A DNA stretch of 64,000 nucleotides from Mucilaginibacter aquatilis (GTDB lineage Bacteria; Bacteroidota; Bacteroidia; Sphingobacteriales; Sphingobacteriaceae), in contig NZ_WQLA01000001.1 of NCBI RefSeq assembly GCF_009755275.1, forward strand, positions 744,001 through 808,000, read 5' to 3'. The position numbers were made by a program, and so were the translations under genes. Numbering within the stretch: position 1 is the stretch's first letter; each line of letters starts with the position of its first letter. A model generated the notes under the pieces. The model ran no database searches. It worked only from the letters and a program-made list of their open reading frames with translations, and was not told the origin of the DNA. Below are positions 1-8,441 of this stretch, in pieces.

Positions 1-726
1 GCCGACATTGAATATTTGGCTAAAATGGTAGAAGCGGTTATTGGCGCAGGTGCAACCGTGGTAAACATCCCCGATACCAATGGCTACTGCCTGCCCGACC
101 AGTATGGCAGCAAAATCCGTTTCTTGAAAGAGAACGTAAAGAATATTGACAAAGCCATTATATCGGTACACTGCCATAACGATTTAGGTTTGGCTACCGC
201 CAACTCTGTAGCCGGCTTACAAAACGGTGCCCGCCAAATTGAGGGTACCATTAACGGTATTGGCGAGCGTGCAGGTAACACTTCTATTGAGGAAGTGGTC
301 ATGATCCTCAAAACTCACCAGTCTTTAGGTTTACATACCAATATTAATACGCAAAGCTTTTATGAGTTAAGCCGCATGATTAGCACGCAAATGCGCATGC
401 CGGTTCAGCCTAATAAGGCCATTGTGGGCAGCAATGCTTTTGCACACAGTTCAGGTATCCACCAGGACGGGTTCCTTAAAAACCGCGAGAATTACGAGAT
501 TATTCGTCCGGAAGATGTAGGCTTCCCGAGCGCTACCATTGTGTTAACCGCACGCAGTGGCCGCCATGCCCTAAAGTATCACTTAGACCGCTTAGGCCAT
601 GTTTTGGGCAAAGAAGAACTGGCTACTGTATATCAAAACTTTTTGAAGTTAGCCGATAATAAATTAGATATAAACGATACCGACTTACTGAGTTTAGTAG
701 CACATCGTTTGGTAAAACAATCATAA
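1..726 (+). CDS. leuA: 2-isopropylmalate synthase, C-terminal part (5' end outside the window)
   Basis: The frame is open from base 1 and ends in TAA, giving 241 residues of a HMGL-like TIM-barrel protein. It condenses acetyl-CoA with 2-ketoisovalerate in the first committed step of leucine synthesis. Visible are the metal-binding HCHNDLG motif, the GIGERAGN loop and the [10 protein letters not shown] segment typical of LeuA. The protein stops soon after the barrel linker (about [11 protein letters not shown]). It therefore seems to lack the C-terminal leucine-binding regulatory domain, as in the short LeuA form. Roughly 150 N-terminal residues are missing at the window edge. ilvA follows 2 bp downstream, so the two are cotranscribed. 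The related enzymes homocitrate and citramalate synthase are less likely given this neighbour. Confidence 0.93.
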   Translation, partial: ADIEYLAKMVEAVIGAGATVVNIPDTNGYCLPDQYGSKIRFLKENVKNIDKAIISVHCHNDLGLATANSVAGLQNGARQIEGTINGIGERAGNTSIEEVVMILKTHQSLGLHTNINTQSFYELSRMISTQMRMPVQPNKAIVGSNAFAHSSGIHQDGFLKNRENYEIIRPEDVGFPSATIVLTARSGRHALKYHLDRLGHVLGKEELATVYQNFLKLADNKLDINDTDLLSLVAHRLVKQS

Positions 727-728
727 CG

Positions 729-1982
729 ATGGAAACCAAATCCAATACAAAACAGCTTGATTTTGCTGCGGCGCAGGAGCGTTTAAAAAATGTGGTTCGT
801 CGTACCCCGCTGGAATTTAACCAAGGGTTGTCAGACAAATACTCATGCGAGGTTTACCTCAAGCGCGAAGACTTGCAGGTGGTACGTTCTTATAAATTAC
901 GTGGCGCCTACAACATGATCAGTCAACTCCCGCACGAGCAATTAGCTAAGGGTGTAGTTTGTGCAAGCGCAGGCAATCATGCACAAGGGGTAGCCTTTTC
1001 GTGCCGCAGGCTGAACATTAAAGGCGTAATATTTATGCCCGGCATTACCCCGAAGCAAAAGGTTAAACAAACCGAAATGTTTGGTAATGGCAATGTGGAG
1101 ATTGTTTTAATTGGCGATACCTTTGACGATTGCCTGCAGGAAGCTTTGGCTTATACCGAAGCCAACGGCATGACCTTTATCCCACCATTTGATGATTACC
1201 GCATTATGGAAGGCCAGGGCACCGTAGGTGTAGAAATACACGAAGACCTGCCCGATGCCGAGGTTATAATAATGCCGGTAGGTGGCGGAGGTTTAGCCGC
1301 TGGAGTGGGAAGCTTTTTTAAGCAAATTAATCCAAGCATCAAACTTATTGGCATTGAGCCCGAGGGTGCACCGTCAATGGTGGAAGCTATACGCAGAGGG
1401 CAACCTTATACCCTATCGCAAATTAACCGTTTTGTTGATGGTGCCGCAGTAAAACGTGTAGGCGCATTAACTTACCAGGTTTGCAGCGAGGTGCTTGATG
1501 ATATGTTACACGTACCCGAAGGTAAGGTTTGCACTACTATTTTAAAGTTATACAACGAAGATGCAATTGTGGTTGAACCTGCAGGCGCACTATCGGTATC
1601 GGCGTTGGATTTGGTTAAAGACCAGATTAAAGGCAAAAAGGTAGTTTGTGTAATAAGCGGCGGCAATAACGATATTGACCGCATGGGCGAAATCAAGGAG
1701 CAATCACTTTTATACGAAGGCTTAAAGCACTATTTCATCGTGCGTTTTCCGCAACGCCCGGGCGCTTTGAAATTATTTGTAAACGAAGTTTTAGGCCCGT
1801 ATGATGATATTACCCGTTTCGAGTTCATCAAAAAAACCGAACGCGAACGCGGACCTGCTTTAGTAGGCATCGAACTAAAAAGTGCCGATGAATACCCTGC
1901 CCTATTGCAGCGCATGAAAGATTACAAGTTTGACGTTATTGAAGTAAACCAGGACCAAACTTTGTTTGAGTACTTGGTGTAA
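729..1982 (+). CDS. ilvA: Threonine dehydratase (threonine ammonia-lyase)
   Basis: A 417-residue PLP enzyme that deaminates threonine to 2-oxobutyrate, the entry step to isoleucine. The PLP lysine lies in SYKLRGA (K56). The SAGNHAQGVA loop and the glycine-rich PVGGGGLAAG phosphate cradle are both present. A single ACT-like regulatory domain occupies about residues 325-417, starting near YEGLKHYFIVRFPQRPGALK. This is the form with one C-terminal domain, not the two-domain E. coli biosynthetic type. The ATG lies 2 bp after the leuA stop, indicating operon coupling. The gene ends before an inverted repeat that could stop transcription. Confidence 0.95.
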   Translation: METKSNTKQLDFAAAQERLKNVVRRTPLEFNQGLSDKYSCEVYLKREDLQVVRSYKLRGAYNMISQLPHEQLAKGVVCASAGNHAQGVAFSCRRLNIKGVIFMPGITPKQKVKQTEMFGNGNVEIVLIGDTFDDCLQEALAYTEANGMTFIPPFDDYRIMEGQGTVGVEIHEDLPDAEVIIMPVGGGGLAAGVGSFFKQINPSIKLIGIEPEGAPSMVEAIRRGQPYTLSQINRFVDGAAVKRVGALTYQVCSEVLDDMLHVPEGKVCTTILKLYNEDAIVVEPAGALSVSALDLVKDQIKGKKVVCVISGGNNDIDRMGEIKEQSLLYEGLKHYFIVRFPQRPGALKLFVNEVLGPYDDITRFEFIKKTERERGPALVGIELKSADEYPALLQRMKDYKFDVIEVNQDQTLFEYLV

Positions 1983-2008
1983 TTCTCTTAAGAAAAACTT
2001 ATACACTA

Positions 2009-2092
2009 TGTCATCTCGAACGATAGTGAGAGATCTTTTCAAATTGGCAAGATAATCGCCTTGAAAAGATTTCTCCTTAGGTCGAAATGACA
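2009..2092. repeat. Dispersed palindromic repeat, copy A (TGTCATnTCGAACG family)
   Basis: An 84-bp element. Its left end TGTCATCTCGA (2009-2019) pairs with TCGAAATGACA (2082-2092), and inner arms around AGATCTTTTC / GAAAAGATTT extend the stem. The same outer sequence recurs at 14286-14582 and 63864-63949. A T-rich tail follows at 2093-2098. Lying between convergent ilvA and an ABC gene, it could also serve as a transcription terminator. The family relationship is seen directly; mobility is inference. Confidence 0.8.
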
Positions 2093-2144
2093 TTTTTTAT
2101 TTGAGGAAATAGCTAACGGGATATTTTGGTAATAACAGCTTTTC

Positions 2145-3146
2145 TTAAAATTCCAGGTACTTAGCCACCCGTACATTTAAGTGGCTGTAATTGTCAAACA
2201 AGCCAGGTTCATGGTTGGTAAAGTGCACTTCAATGGGGCCATACTCTAAGTAGATGGCTTCGTGTGAGCCTTTGAAAAGAATTTCTTTGATCGTCCAGTC
2301 TATATTTTCGCCCGAACTTACAGGCTTTATCCATTCAGGGTATATCACCACTTTTTCCTTTACGGCTTTAATGCGTAGGGCGCGTGCTTCTTCGCGCAGC
2401 AGTACGTTGCAATTGGAGAGCAAACGTGCTGTATAAAGGTTTTGTGGCTCATTGTACAGTTTCTTAGGCGAACCGCTTTCCAGTATACTTCCGTTTTGGA
2501 TTACTATCAATTCATCGGCCATGGAAAGCACCTCAGTTGGATCGTGCGATACGATGATGACTGTTATGCCGGTTTGCTTTACAATGTGGCGTATATCCTG
2601 TTGCAAGCCGTCTCTAAAGGTGGTATCAACCTGGTTAAATGGCTCATCCAATAACAACACCTGCGGGCGTTTAATTAAAGCGCGGGCAATGGCTACGCGT
2701 TGTTTTTCACCGCCGCTCAGGTCGGCCACCCGCTTATCGGCCAGGTGGAACATATTGAGCTGGCGGAGTACCTTTTCGCTTTCTTCCTGCTTAGCTTTAA
2801 GGTTAGTATTGGGCATGAGCGAGGCTACGTTATCCCATACTTTTGCATACAAATTCAGATCATCGGTATGTTGGGTTACCATTTTCATGGCATCATGACC
2901 CGGTATTAATTTTTCCACCGGCCCCCAAACGCGTTCACCCTGAAAGCGTATTTCGCCAGAGTCGGGAGATAACAGACCGAAAAGCAATTTAAGCAGTGTG
3001 CTTTTACCACTACCGCTTTCACCAATAATGGCAGTTATTTTGCCGGGCTGTATAGTTACATTAACATCTTTAACGCCCGACTGCTGTTTGCCTGGATATA
3101 CTTTATTTACTGAAATAGCTTGTAAAAAAGGGGTAGAATCTGCCAT
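2145..3146 (-). CDS. ABC transporter ATP-binding protein
   Basis: A 333-residue ATPase with Walker A GESGSGKST (about residues 42-50), signature LSGGEKQRVAIARA, Walker B VLLLDEP and the H-loop in SHDPTE. About 110 residues follow the nucleotide-binding domain and resemble a TOBE-like regulatory tail, as in importer ATPases of the PotA/FbpC type. The substrate cannot be read from sequence. No permease or binding protein is adjacent, so this is an orphan subunit. An in-frame start 24 bp upstream exists. It was rejected because a -7-like box (3152-3159) ends 5 nt before this ATG, which implies a leaderless message starting here. Confidence 0.85.
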   Translation of the reverse strand: MADSTPFLQAISVNKVYPGKQQSGVKDVNVTIQPGKITAIIGESGSGKSTLLKLLFGLLSPDSGEIRFQGERVWGPVEKLIPGHDAMKMVTQHTDDLNLYAKVWDNVASLMPNTNLKAKQEESEKVLRQLNMFHLADKRVADLSGGEKQRVAIARALIKRPQVLLLDEPFNQVDTTFRDGLQQDIRHIVKQTGITVIIVSHDPTEVLSMADELIVIQNGSILESGSPKKLYNEPQNLYTARLLSNCNVLLREEARALRIKAVKEKVVIYPEWIKPVSSGENIDWTIKEILFKGSHEAIYLEYGPIEVHFTNHEPGLFDNYSHLNVRVAKYLEF

Positions 3147-3151
3147 CGGGG

Positions 3152-3159
3152 TAAAGATA
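3152..3159 (-). promoter_or_regulatory. -7 promoter element (TATCTTTA) of the ABC gene
   Basis: On the minus strand TATCTTTA matches the Bacteroidota -7 consensus TAnnTTTG except for the last base. It ends 5 nt before the chosen ATG. Transcription would then begin at or next to the start codon. Confidence 0.45.
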
Positions 3160-3204
3160 CATAACCCCATCTAAATCTATCGTGAATGCCACTTTTTAAA
3201 AATG

Positions 3205-3226
3205 AAAAAGCCCTCTGTAAGAGGGC
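3205..3226 (-). terminator. Rho-independent terminator after the outer-membrane protein gene
   Basis: GCCCTC and GAGGGC (3210-3226) form a 6-bp GC-rich stem with a 5-nt loop. On the minus strand it is followed by a run of five U (bases 3209-3205). It lies 48 bp beyond the stop of the barrel gene at 3274. Confidence 0.8.
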
Positions 3227-3273
3227 GTAATTTTATTTGAGTGGTCGTTTTGCTTTAAGATATCGTTATATGT

Positions 3274-4158
3274 TTAAAATCCTAACATAATACCGAACGA
3301 AAAGTTGCGCAATCCATTTTGCACTGGGGTGTCAAACATATCGTTAAAGTAATATTTACCGTACACGCCCCAGGCACCGTAACCAAGGCGGGCAGTCATA
3401 CCATAGCGCCATTTGGTAAAATGATAATTATCATTGGCCTTTTGTTTGCCGTTTTCATCGCTTATTTGCTTAACACGGCCGTTATATAGTACGCCTAACA
3501 TTGGTCCGCCTGCTATATGGAAGCGTTTACCTTCGCTATTTACATGGCTTCTCCAGTCAAAGGTTAAAGGTATGCGGAAGTAGCTTGAGGTAAAACGGTT
3601 TTTACTGTAATCAATATTATCTGTGGTGTATACCAGGCCTAGATCACCGGGCTGCTCCTTTTGTATGGTAATGTCTTCGCGCAAACGGAAGTGAGTCCAG
3701 TCTAAACCACCTGAAACGTAAATACGGAACGCACTGTTAAAACGGTATCCTACCTGAATGAAATCAAAGCCAACGTTACTGCTTTTCCATGAGCGATAGC
3801 GAAGAAAATTGTTTTGAGGCGATAAATTGAAACTCCCGTTATCAACCAGTGTAGCCAAACCCAAATCTAACCTTGATAGTGTAAGCCCCCATGAAAAGCC
3901 CGGAGCTTTAGATGGCTTATCCTCCGTTCTTATAGTATCTCGACGGTTTACCGACACTGAAGCCGCATCTTCACCTTTACCGAAGCTAAACCTAAAGCCT
4001 TTTTTTTTAGTTTTAACAGTATCAGTACGCACCTGTACAGTATCACCTTTGTCATTAGTTGTTACTACTGTTTTGGTGGTAGTAGTTGTTGTAGTACTTT
4101 GCGCAAACGCACCGGTTGCGCAGGCCGTAATTATTGCGATTATAATTGAGCGTTTCAT
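3274..4158 (-). CDS. Secreted outer-membrane beta-barrel protein of an ECF-sigma operon
   Basis: A 294-residue protein with a clear signal peptide (MKRSIIIAIITACATGAFAQ, cleavage after AQ). A Thr-rich mature N-terminus and alternating amphipathic strands from about residue 90 follow, ending in an aromatic strand (NFSFGIMLGF), as in PorT-like barrels. No catalytic motif is visible. It is the last gene of the sigma factor / anti-sigma-like / barrel operon, with 27 bp separating it from the preceding gene. That position suggests an envelope-stress role or target, but this is inference. The exact family is not recognised. Confidence 0.75.
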   Translation of the reverse strand: MKRSIIIAIITACATGAFAQSTTTTTTTKTVVTTNDKGDTVQVRTDTVKTKKKGFRFSFGKGEDAASVSVNRRDTIRTEDKPSKAPGFSWGLTLSRLDLGLATLVDNGSFNLSPQNNFLRYRSWKSSNVGFDFIQVGYRFNSAFRIYVSGGLDWTHFRLREDITIQKEQPGDLGLVYTTDNIDYSKNRFTSSYFRIPLTFDWRSHVNSEGKRFHIAGGPMLGVLYNGRVKQISDENGKQKANDNYHFTKWRYGMTARLGYGAWGVYGKYYFNDMFDTPVQNGLRNFSFGIMLGF

Positions 4159-4185
4159 GATTATTTAAGTTGAATATGTTTAATC

Positions 4186-4953
4186 TTATTTTTCTTTCTT
4201 AACTTTTAACAGGCCAAGGTTAATTCCTGTAACGTTAGCATTATCCTCGTCAGTTTCGGTAAACTCTATAAACTTGTCTTCGCGTTTATCCACCGCCGAA
4301 ACTACAGCATTGATGATACCTCCCAACGAGTGTATCCCACGTCTTCTTCTTTTTTCGGGCTGCTGAGCCATTAGCGTTGGAGAAGAAACAGAATGAGTTG
4401 TTTTCAAGGCAGCAGGAACAGTATCAATGGTTTTGGTAGTTAAAGCCATTTCTGGCAGCACCGGCTTATTTACAGGAACATTTACAACTGCAGCTAATAT
4501 TTGTTCAGGTTCGTTAGTAATAGTGGCAGCATCATGAATAGCCTCATTTACCGGCTGCGCATTTACTGTTGCTTGCTTACCTAAAGGCTTACGTTTCGTA
4601 ACTGCAACTTGTTCAATATTTTCATCGGCTTTTTTAACGCTAACAACTGGCTGGTTGATTAGGTCAGACTTAGTATTAGTAGCTTGAAGCTGTTTTATCG
4701 CATTAACCTTTTTATTTACCACAGATGCGTGAGCCTGCTCAACTTTTGCCGGTTTATTTGATGCAAACCACATTCCGGCCGATAAAATAACAAGTAAAGT
4801 AGCCGCAATACTAAGCGTGTGTATTAAAGGCTTCTTTTTTTCCTTTCCCAAGGAAGCATTAATATTATCCCATATATGAGCGGATGGTTGCATTTCCAAA
4901 CCACCCAGCTTTGAACGGAACAGTTCGTCTAATTCATTATCCTGCATATTCAT
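4186..4953 (-). CDS. Putative membrane-anchored anti-sigma factor-like protein
   Basis: A 255-residue protein. A short cytoplasmic N-terminus (DNELDELFRSKLGG...PSAHIWDNINASL) resembles the start of many Bacteroidota anti-sigma-like proteins. One transmembrane helix lies at about residues 43-65 (IHTLSIAATLLVILSAGMWF). The rest is a low-complexity, Lys/Val/Thr-rich periplasmic tail with an RRRRG patch. The chosen ATG is preceded by GGAGGG at 8 nt, and the gene overlaps the sigma gene by 17 bp, so translation is coupled. Longer and shorter in-frame ATGs exist. Function is inferred from gene order and topology; no zinc-binding anti-sigma motif is visible. Confidence 0.65.
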   Translation of the reverse strand: MNMQDNELDELFRSKLGGLEMQPSAHIWDNINASLGKEKKKPLIHTLSIAATLLVILSAGMWFASNKPAKVEQAHASVVNKKVNAIKQLQATNTKSDLINQPVVSVKKADENIEQVAVTKRKPLGKQATVNAQPVNEAIHDAATITNEPEQILAAVVNVPVNKPVLPEMALTTKTIDTVPAALKTTHSVSSPTLMAQQPEKRRRRGIHSLGGIINAVVSAVDKREDKFIEFTETDEDNANVTGINLGLLKVKKEK

Positions 4954-5506
4954 ATAGCTTTCCCTCCAATTGTTCAATCTTTTGCTTTAATAATGTGCGT
5001 GCCCTTGATAGCTGCGATTTCGATGCTCCTTCGGTAATGTCTGCTATATCAGCAATTTCGCGATGTGAGTAACCCTCAATAGCATAAAGGTTAAATACCA
5101 TACGGTAACCTGCAGGCAATTGCTGTATTAAGGCCATCAGGTCTTTAGTTTCGAGGCTGGAAGCAGCCGCAGCATTAACCGGTTGCTCATAACCACTCTC
5201 GTCAATATCAACTAAAGTCATCTTATGATGTTTGCGGTAGTACTCAATTGAGCTATGCACCATAATACGGCGCATCCATCCTTCAAAACTGCCATCACCG
5301 CGATAGTCATTTATTTTTTGGAACACCCTTACAAAGCCATTCTGTAACATGTCTTCAGCCTCCATTTTGTCAACTGCATAACGCATACAAACCGCAAGCA
5401 TTTTTGAAGCGAATTGCTTATAAAGCAACTCCTGACATTTGCGGTCGGCTGTTTTGCATTTAGCAATTAAGTCTTCGGTTGAATATTTATGTTTTAAAAA
5501 CAGCAT
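4937..5506 (-). CDS. RNA polymerase ECF-type sigma factor
   Basis: A 189-residue sigma-70 family protein with region 2 at about residues 25-95 (MEAEDMLQNGFVRVFQKINDYRGDGSFEGWMRRIMVH). Region 4 lies at about 125-180 (LPAGYRMVFNLYAIEGYSHREIADI and a GASKSQLSRARTLL recognition helix). It has no region 3 and no regulatory extension, as expected for ECF factors. It heads an operon with a membrane protein and an outer-membrane protein, which are the likely partner and target. Paralogues of this type are numerous in Bacteroidota, so the exact signal is unknown. Confidence 0.92.
   Translation of the reverse strand: MLFLKHKYSTEDLIAKCKTADRKCQELLYKQFASKMLAVCMRYAVDKMEAEDMLQNGFVRVFQKINDYRGDGSFEGWMRRIMVHSSIEYYRKHHKMTLVDIDESGYEQPVNAAAASSLETKDLMALIQQLPAGYRMVFNLYAIEGYSHREIADIADITEGASKSQLSRARTLLKQKIEQLEGKLYEYAG
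4962..4967 (-). promoter_or_regulatory. Shine-Dalgarno-like site GGAGGG for the anti-sigma gene
   Basis: Minus-strand GGAGGG sits 8 nt before the chosen ATG at 4953, inside the last codons of the sigma gene. Such sites are rare in this phylum, and this one decides between three possible in-frame starts. Confidence 0.5.
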
Positions 5507-5561
5507 TTGTAGGTAAGATGATACATGCAGGGAAATGGTTGCATCACTTTATAAATATTTT

Positions 5562-5942
5562 TTAAAATTCATCGCCATCTCGCTCCAGTACCTCTTCACC
5601 GGTTAATTGAAGCGTTTGGTGTGTAATTTTAAAGGTCCAGTCAATAGTATCTCCTGCGGTGTTATGAACATCAGAACAGGTATAATGATACATTACTTTA
5701 AATCGGCACCTGAAGCGGCCCAACATTGCGTTAGCATCAAATGCAGTATTTTCAATTGTAAAAGAATGCACCTCAGGCGAACCACCATCATTGCGGTGAT
5801 AAGATTGCAGGGCGGTGCACATTTGGGCGTACTTTGCAGGCTCTGTAAATAAGTCATTCAGAAAATCGGCAATGAGAGTGTTACCTTTTATTAGATTTTG
5901 CAGATCGTCTTGAGTGCAATTAAACTCCAATTTTTCGGCCAT
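5562..5942 (-). CDS. Hypothetical protein, 126 residues
   Basis: A soluble, acidic 126-residue protein with no signal peptide or membrane helix. Its middle (HSFTIENTAFDANAMLGRFRCRFKVMYHYTCSDVHN) looks like consecutive beta strands, followed by WTFKITHQTLQLTGEEV. That would fit a small beta-sheet-rich fold, but I recognise no family. A TATATTTA box on the minus strand at 5957-5964 may be its -7 element. It lies 55 bp upstream of the ECF sigma gene in the same orientation. Confidence 0.6.
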   Translation of the reverse strand: MAEKLEFNCTQDDLQNLIKGNTLIADFLNDLFTEPAKYAQMCTALQSYHRNDGGSPEVHSFTIENTAFDANAMLGRFRCRFKVMYHYTCSDVHNTAGDTIDWTFKITHQTLQLTGEEVLERDGDEF

Positions 5943-6228
5943 AGGTTAATCTGGTTTAAATATATTGATAATAAGGGTTTTTTGGGTAGAATTATTGTTT
6001 AAGAAAGTATAGTGCACCGGGTGGTGATTTGAAAATAAAGTTGTACATGAGAATGTAAACCACGGCATTGGTGCCGATACAATAATCATGTCATTGCAAG
6101 ACAGATGCAGGAAGAGCATTGGATGTCGAAGTAATGAGGAAGTACAGCACACCGGAACTCCAAGATTGCTTCGGCGGAGGCGCTTAACCCTTCCGCTGCT
6201 TCAAAATAACGATTAAATTAACTCAACC
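5943..6228. other. Intergenic spacer with a degenerate inverted repeat
   Basis: No convincing gene. GTCATTGCAAG near 6090 and CAAGATTGCTTCGG near 6160, followed by a short GC hairpin (GCGGAGG / CCTTCCGC, about 6174-6197), look like decayed arms of a dispersed palindrome. This family is different from the TGTCATTTCGAACG one. Support is weak. Confidence 0.3.
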
Positions 6229-6771
6229 TTACTTTATTCCTTTCTTAACCCTATAGTTTTTATAGATTTTCACAGCCGACATGATAATAGCCGCAAATGC
6301 TATCAGACCAGCCATGCCATACAACCAATCTACAGCGCTTTTAAGTACCGCCAGGAATGCAATAGCAAACAGAAAAATGGTAGCAACCTCATTCCAAAGG
6401 CGAAGTTGGAAAGATGTCCATTTGTATTTACCGTGGCGCATATCTTCCATAATGCTTTGGCACTTTAAGTGATAAGCTACCAGGCCAGCCACAAAGCATA
6501 GCTTAACAATAAGCCAGTTGGCCCGCATCAAGGTGGTATCAAAGTACACCATGGTTATGCCTGCCAGCAACGTAAGTATCATTGCCGGGGTGGCTATGAT
6601 ATTAAAGAGTCGTTTCTCAATGCGCACGTATTCCGCGGTTAATACATTACGCTCAACCTCCGGTTTATCTTGCGCCTCGGTGTGGTAAATAAACAAACGT
6701 ACGCCATAAAACAGACCGGCCATCCAGCTGACTACAAATATTATATGTATGGCTTTTACGTATAGGTACAT
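6229..6771 (-). CDS. hemJ: Protoporphyrinogen IX oxidase, HemJ family
   Basis: A 180-residue membrane protein of the HemJ (UPF0093) family, with a conserved His in the first helix (VKAIHIIFVVSWMAGLFY) and RLFIYH. Four to five hydrophobic helices are visible. HemJ oxidises protoporphyrinogen IX to protoporphyrin IX and is found where hemG and hemY are absent. It ends a minus-strand heme cluster, directly after hemE, which supports the assignment. The ATG at 6771 was chosen over a GTG 12 bp upstream because family members begin near MYLYVKA. Confidence 0.88.
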   Translation of the reverse strand: MYLYVKAIHIIFVVSWMAGLFYGVRLFIYHTEAQDKPEVERNVLTAEYVRIEKRLFNIIATPAMILTLLAGITMVYFDTTLMRANWLIVKLCFVAGLVAYHLKCQSIMEDMRHGKYKWTSFQLRLWNEVATIFLFAIAFLAVLKSAVDWLYGMAGLIAFAAIIMSAVKIYKNYRVKKGIK

Positions 6772-6810
6772 AAGATACGGCACCCTGATTGGTGCGCTTT
6801 ACTTGTTATT

Positions 6811-6848
6811 TTAAAAGGCAATCTCCTCCTTTTAACGGGAGGAGATTG
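6811..6848 (-). terminator. Hairpin between hemE and hemJ, possible (attenuating) terminator
   Basis: An 11-bp perfect stem (CAATCTCCTCC 6819-6829 with GGAGGAGATTG 6838-6848) and an 8-nt loop. On the minus strand CCUUUUAAAAU follows. It lies just after the hemE stop and 40-80 bp before hemJ, so it may reduce read-through. Confidence 0.55.
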
Positions 6849-6853
6849 ATGTC

Positions 6854-7879
6854 TTAATATCTGTATTCTTTAATTACTTCAACAGCGTACTTCACATTAT
6901 CAAACGGAATATCAGGCATAATGCCATGACCGAGATTGAATATATAACCCTGCTCATCTTTCATGCGATTAAACAGACGGTGAATACGCTCTTTGATAAC
7001 GCTTTTATCGGCATATAAAATATGCGGATCGAGGTTACCTTGTACGGCAATGCCTTGTGGTAAGCGCTGCTTCATATCAAGCAAATCAACATTCCAGTCA
7101 ATCGAAACTACATCAGGTTTAGCCTCTGCCATTAACGGGGCAAATACCGAGCTCCCTTTACAAAAAGATATTACCGGAATATCTTTACGGTTCAACTTGC
7201 TGATGATTTGCGCAATATAATTATGAGAAAATTCTTTGTAATCATCCCACGCCAAAGCTTGTGCCCAACTGTCAAATATTTGAACGGCATTCACGCCGGC
7301 TTCAATTTGCAGGTTAAGATAATCGGCAGTAACCTGCGCAATTTTTGATAGCAGTTGATGAGCCAGTTCGGGCTGATTATGCAACATCAACTTGGTGAGC
7401 TTAAAATCACGTGATGAACCACCTTCAACCAAATAACTCATTACAGTAAACGGAGCACCGGCAAAACCGATAAGGGGTATACGGCCATTTAAGCGTTGCT
7501 GTATCACTTTGATAGCATCGGCTACGTATTGCAGGCGATCTAACACATCAACCTGTAAATTGTCAACATCGGCCTTGGTACGTACCGGGTTTGCAAACTT
7601 AGGACCAACGCCTTGGGTAAAGCTTAAATCGCCACCCATAGCCTCGCCGGTAACTAATATGTCAGAAAAAAGGATAGCCGCATCAATATCCAGCAAATCA
7701 ACCGGCAACATAGTTACATCGGCAGCAATTTCGGGTGTTTTGCACATTTCCAAAAACGAATACTTGTTTTTGATTTCCCAATACTGCGGCATAAAACGGC
7801 CTGCCTGGCGCATCATCCATACCGGCGGACGCTCGGTTGGCTGTGATAATGCGGCTTTAATAAATAATGAATCTTTCAT
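6854..7879 (-). CDS. hemE: Uroporphyrinogen decarboxylase
   Basis: A 341-residue UroD that converts uroporphyrinogen III to coproporphyrinogen III. The diagnostic N-terminal PPVWMMRQAGR motif is present, as are the FSDILV loop, the GFAGAPFT signature and the C-terminal NLGHGIMPDIP motif. The start at 7879 matches usual family length. A longer start at 7912, 1 nt after the preceding TPR gene's stop, would add 11 residues and cannot be excluded. It lies in the minus-strand heme cluster between a TPR protein gene and hemJ. Confidence 0.95.
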   Translation of the reverse strand: MKDSLFIKAALSQPTERPPVWMMRQAGRFMPQYWEIKNKYSFLEMCKTPEIAADVTMLPVDLLDIDAAILFSDILVTGEAMGGDLSFTQGVGPKFANPVRTKADVDNLQVDVLDRLQYVADAIKVIQQRLNGRIPLIGFAGAPFTVMSYLVEGGSSRDFKLTKLMLHNQPELAHQLLSKIAQVTADYLNLQIEAGVNAVQIFDSWAQALAWDDYKEFSHNYIAQIISKLNRKDIPVISFCKGSSVFAPLMAEAKPDVVSIDWNVDLLDMKQRLPQGIAVQGNLDPHILYADKSVIKERIHRLFNRMKDEQGYIFNLGHGIMPDIPFDNVKYAVEVIKEYRY

Positions 7880-7913
7880 ATAAAAATAGCCGGCCTGCAC
7901 AGCCTGCTTCATA

Positions 7914-8441
7914 TCAATTTTTACGCAAGGCTAATTCGCTTTCAAGCTTAGTAATTACCTCGCGCATTTTAGCACTTATTTTATCACCTTTTTCTTCGGC
8001 AAGCTGCAAATAGGCTTCGGCCTTTTCATAGTTGCCTTGCCTTATATTAATATTTACAATATGCACCAAGGCGGCAACATGGTCATTAACTGAGCGTAAC
8101 GGGTATTGAGCCGCCTGCTCGTAATGCTGTTCGGCCGTGGTGTACTCCTGCTTATGCAAGCTAATGCCACCCATCATAAACTCATAGAAACCACGGCGTT
8201 TACGGCTTAACCACTCAGGGTTTTTAATTTGCAGCAGCAACTCTTCGGCCTTATGATAATCTTTAAGGTGAAATTGCTTTGCAGCTAATATAATAGGTCC
8301 TTCTTTAAAATACCCCCATACCAGCAAAGCAACAAAAAGCAGTGCTACGGCAGCCAGCTGGTACGTTTGCTTATAGATAAAAAATATCATAAGCAGCGTA
8401 AAAGCAATAGCTACAAGTATACGGGCTTTATTGGTAAACAT
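7914..8441 (-). CDS. Membrane-anchored TPR-repeat protein
   Basis: A 175-residue protein with two N-terminal membrane helices (about residues 8-23 and 28-44). About 115 soluble residues follow, with tetratricopeptide-like helix pairs (YHKAEELLLQI, YTTAEQHYEQAAQYP, YEKAEAYLQLAEEKG). Its start overlaps the stop of the response regulator gene by one base (TAATG), so the two are translationally coupled. It may be a scaffold or accessory of the two-component system beside it, or an assembly factor for heme enzymes; both are inference. No enzymatic motif is visible. Confidence 0.8.
   Translation of the reverse strand: MFTNKARILVAIAFTLLMIFFIYKQTYQLAAVALLFVALLVWGYFKEGPIILAAKQFHLKDYHKAEELLLQIKNPEWLSRKRRGFYEFMMGGISLHKQEYTTAEQHYEQAAQYPLRSVNDHVAALVHIVNINIRQGNYEKAEAYLQLAEEKGDKISAKMREVITKLESELALRKN

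Noticed and set aside
2452..2898. 148-codon plus-strand frame opposite the ABC transporter gene
   Set aside because: It lies wholly antisense to a gene with intact Walker A, signature and Walker B motifs, and its translation has no recognisable domain.
6089..6197. Possible further copy of the TGTCATTTCGAACG palindrome
   Set aside because: The GTCATTGCAAG / AAGATTGCTTCGG sequence belongs, if anything, to another repeat family and is too decayed to call.
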